From Bacillota bacterium (GTDB lineage Bacteria > Bacillota_C > Negativicutes > Sporomusales > Sporomusaceae), in contig JAEZQV010000157.1 of the NCBI GenBank assembly GCA_023441125.1, positions 1 to 7,090 on the forward strand: DNA of 7,090 nt, in the 5' to 3' direction. The position numbers and the translations under genes were made by a program. Under the pieces are notes generated by a model that made no database searches, was not told where the DNA came from, and was given only the letters and a program-made list of their open reading frames with translations. Positions 6,167 through 7,090 of this stretch are shown piece after piece; positions within the stretch are counted from its first letter, which is position 1; each line of letters opens with the position of its first letter.

Positions 6167-7090
6167 GTGTCAATTATCAGCAAGGTCGAGGTGTATGACT
6201 TTACTTACACAGTGAATGATATGGGCGCCGCTTCGGAAAACACCCATAATCACATTGGCTATTTAAAAGGCGGCCAATTACCATTAAGAAAGTATGCCCT
6301 AACCATTGAGTGCGAGGATGGTTCGCGGGGAGAATATGTAACCCACTGGGGCGGAACGCGGCCGGCGTTAGCGCAGACACTGATGTTAGTCACTGATTTG
6401 CCGGGGACGGACTCCGATATGCGAGAAGCTTTCTACAATATGTCTAACCGTCGGCTCTGCCATCAGGACCATATGGGACACGGTCCCGTAGATATTGCCC
6501 TGTGGGATTTAGCGGGAAAGCAATGCGGCAAATCCATCGCGCAAATGCTTGGACAATTTAGAACGAAAATAACAGCTTATGCCAGTACTTATCATGGAGA
6601 CCACACCGGCATGCTGGACAGCTATGAAGCCTTCATGGATTTTGCCAAACAGTGCGCCGCCATGGGCTACAAGGCCTTTAAGCATCATGGCTGGTTTGAC
6701 GGTGATGCCAAAGTCGAAGCGACGCTGATCAGAAAATTAGGGGAAGCTATCGGGGATAGAATGCAGCTTATGTATGACGGCGCATCGGATTTAAATAATT
6801 TTGCCGATGCATTATATGTAGGCCGGGCCTGCGACGACGCCAATTTTTTCTGGTATGAGGACCCCTACCGCGATAATTCCATGTCTGCTTTCGCCCACAA
6901 AAGATTACGAGAAATGATTAAAACTCCGCTCCTGATAACGGAACATGTCCGCGCCTTGGAAGCGAAGTGCGATTTTCTGCTAGCCGGCGGGACCGACTTT
7001 CTGCGGGTTGATCCCGAATATGATATGGGCATCACCGGCGCCATCAAAACTGCCAGAATGGCGGAAGCCTTCGGCATTGATGTCGAGGTT
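6167..7090 (+). CDS. Enolase-superfamily acid-sugar dehydratase, mandelate racemase subgroup (3' end outside window)
   Basis: 308 codons are seen, open to the window edge; family members are usually 360-420 aa, so the C-terminus is missing. The N-terminal capping domain ends near 100, and the barrel opens with GPVDIALWDLAGK (106-118), typical of the mandelate racemase/muconate lactonizing group. Predicted Mg ligands are D204 (LMYDGAS), E231 (WYEDPYRD) and E259 (LITEH). D282 (RVDPEYD) would be the Asp of the His-Asp dyad, whose His is expected just past 7090. The second-strand motif is K172-H-H174 rather than the common K-x-K. It is not a classic GudD glucarate dehydratase, because the GudD motifs are absent. 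It probably dehydrates an aldarate or aldonate to a 2-keto-3-deoxy acid for the divergent lyase and reductase. The exact substrate is unknown. Confidence 0.88.
   Translation, partial: MSIISKVEVYDFTYTVNDMGAASENTHNHIGYLKGGQLPLRKYALTIECEDGSRGEYVTHWGGTRPALAQTLMLVTDLPGTDSDMREAFYNMSNRRLCHQDHMGHGPVDIALWDLAGKQCGKSIAQMLGQFRTKITAYASTYHGDHTGMLDSYEAFMDFAKQCAAMGYKAFKHHGWFDGDAKVEATLIRKLGEAIGDRMQLMYDGASDLNNFADALYVGRACDDANFFWYEDPYRDNSMSAFAHKRLREMIKTPLLITEHVRALEAKCDFLLAGGTDFLRVDPEYDMGITGAIKTARMAEAFGIDVEV

Noticed and set aside
6865..7077. 70-aa - strand frame within the dehydratase
   Set aside because: It is antisense to a conserved enolase-superfamily barrel segment and has no independent support.
1..7090. 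Mobile elements, CRISPR arrays, tRNA or rRNA genes
   Set aside because: No transposase or integrase, no regularly spaced repeats, no tRNA cloverleaf and no rRNA-like segments were seen on either strand.

Overview
The window carries two convergent gene blocks and the start of a third. I infer a Gram-positive-lineage anaerobe of the Negativicutes (Sporomusa/Pelosinus-like). The reasons are a sporulation-kinase-style H box, strong AGGAGG-type ribosome binding sites, GTG starts, moderate GC content and sigma-54 promoters on catabolic genes. No single sequence proves this placement.

Left block (+ strand, 5-3700): a membrane-bound sensor histidine kinase (dCACHE-HAMP-PAS-HisKA-HATPase), then 34 bases later a GNAT-family acetyltransferase, whose stop codon overlaps the start of an aspartate/glutamate racemase-family gene in a 4-base ATGA. 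The three are probably co-transcribed. No response regulator is visible. A perfect 16-bp hairpin (3745-3783) lies between this block and the converging operon.

Centre block (- strand, 5722-3837): a DapA-superfamily Schiff-base lyase followed by a GarR-type tartronate semialdehyde reductase. On the other side of a 444-base intergenic region, the + strand starts an enolase-superfamily (mandelate racemase subgroup) acid-sugar dehydratase at 6167, cut by the window end. Together these suggest aldarate catabolism: galactarate/glucarate-type diacid -> 5-keto-4-deoxyglucarate -> pyruvate + tartronate semialdehyde -> D-glycerate. The DapA-type protein would take the place of the usual HpcH/GarL aldolase. 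A transporter, glycerate kinase and regulator are not seen and may lie beyond 7090.

The most interesting signal is in the intergenic region 5723-6166. It has two back-to-back sigma-54 (-24/-12) promoters, TGGCAT-N5-TTGC on each strand, each about 35-40 bases before its GTG start. Almost exactly midway between them is a cluster of four TTAACA/TGTTAA half-sites forming two dyads. This looks like a shared enhancer for an unseen sigma-54 activator that would switch on both halves of the pathway together.
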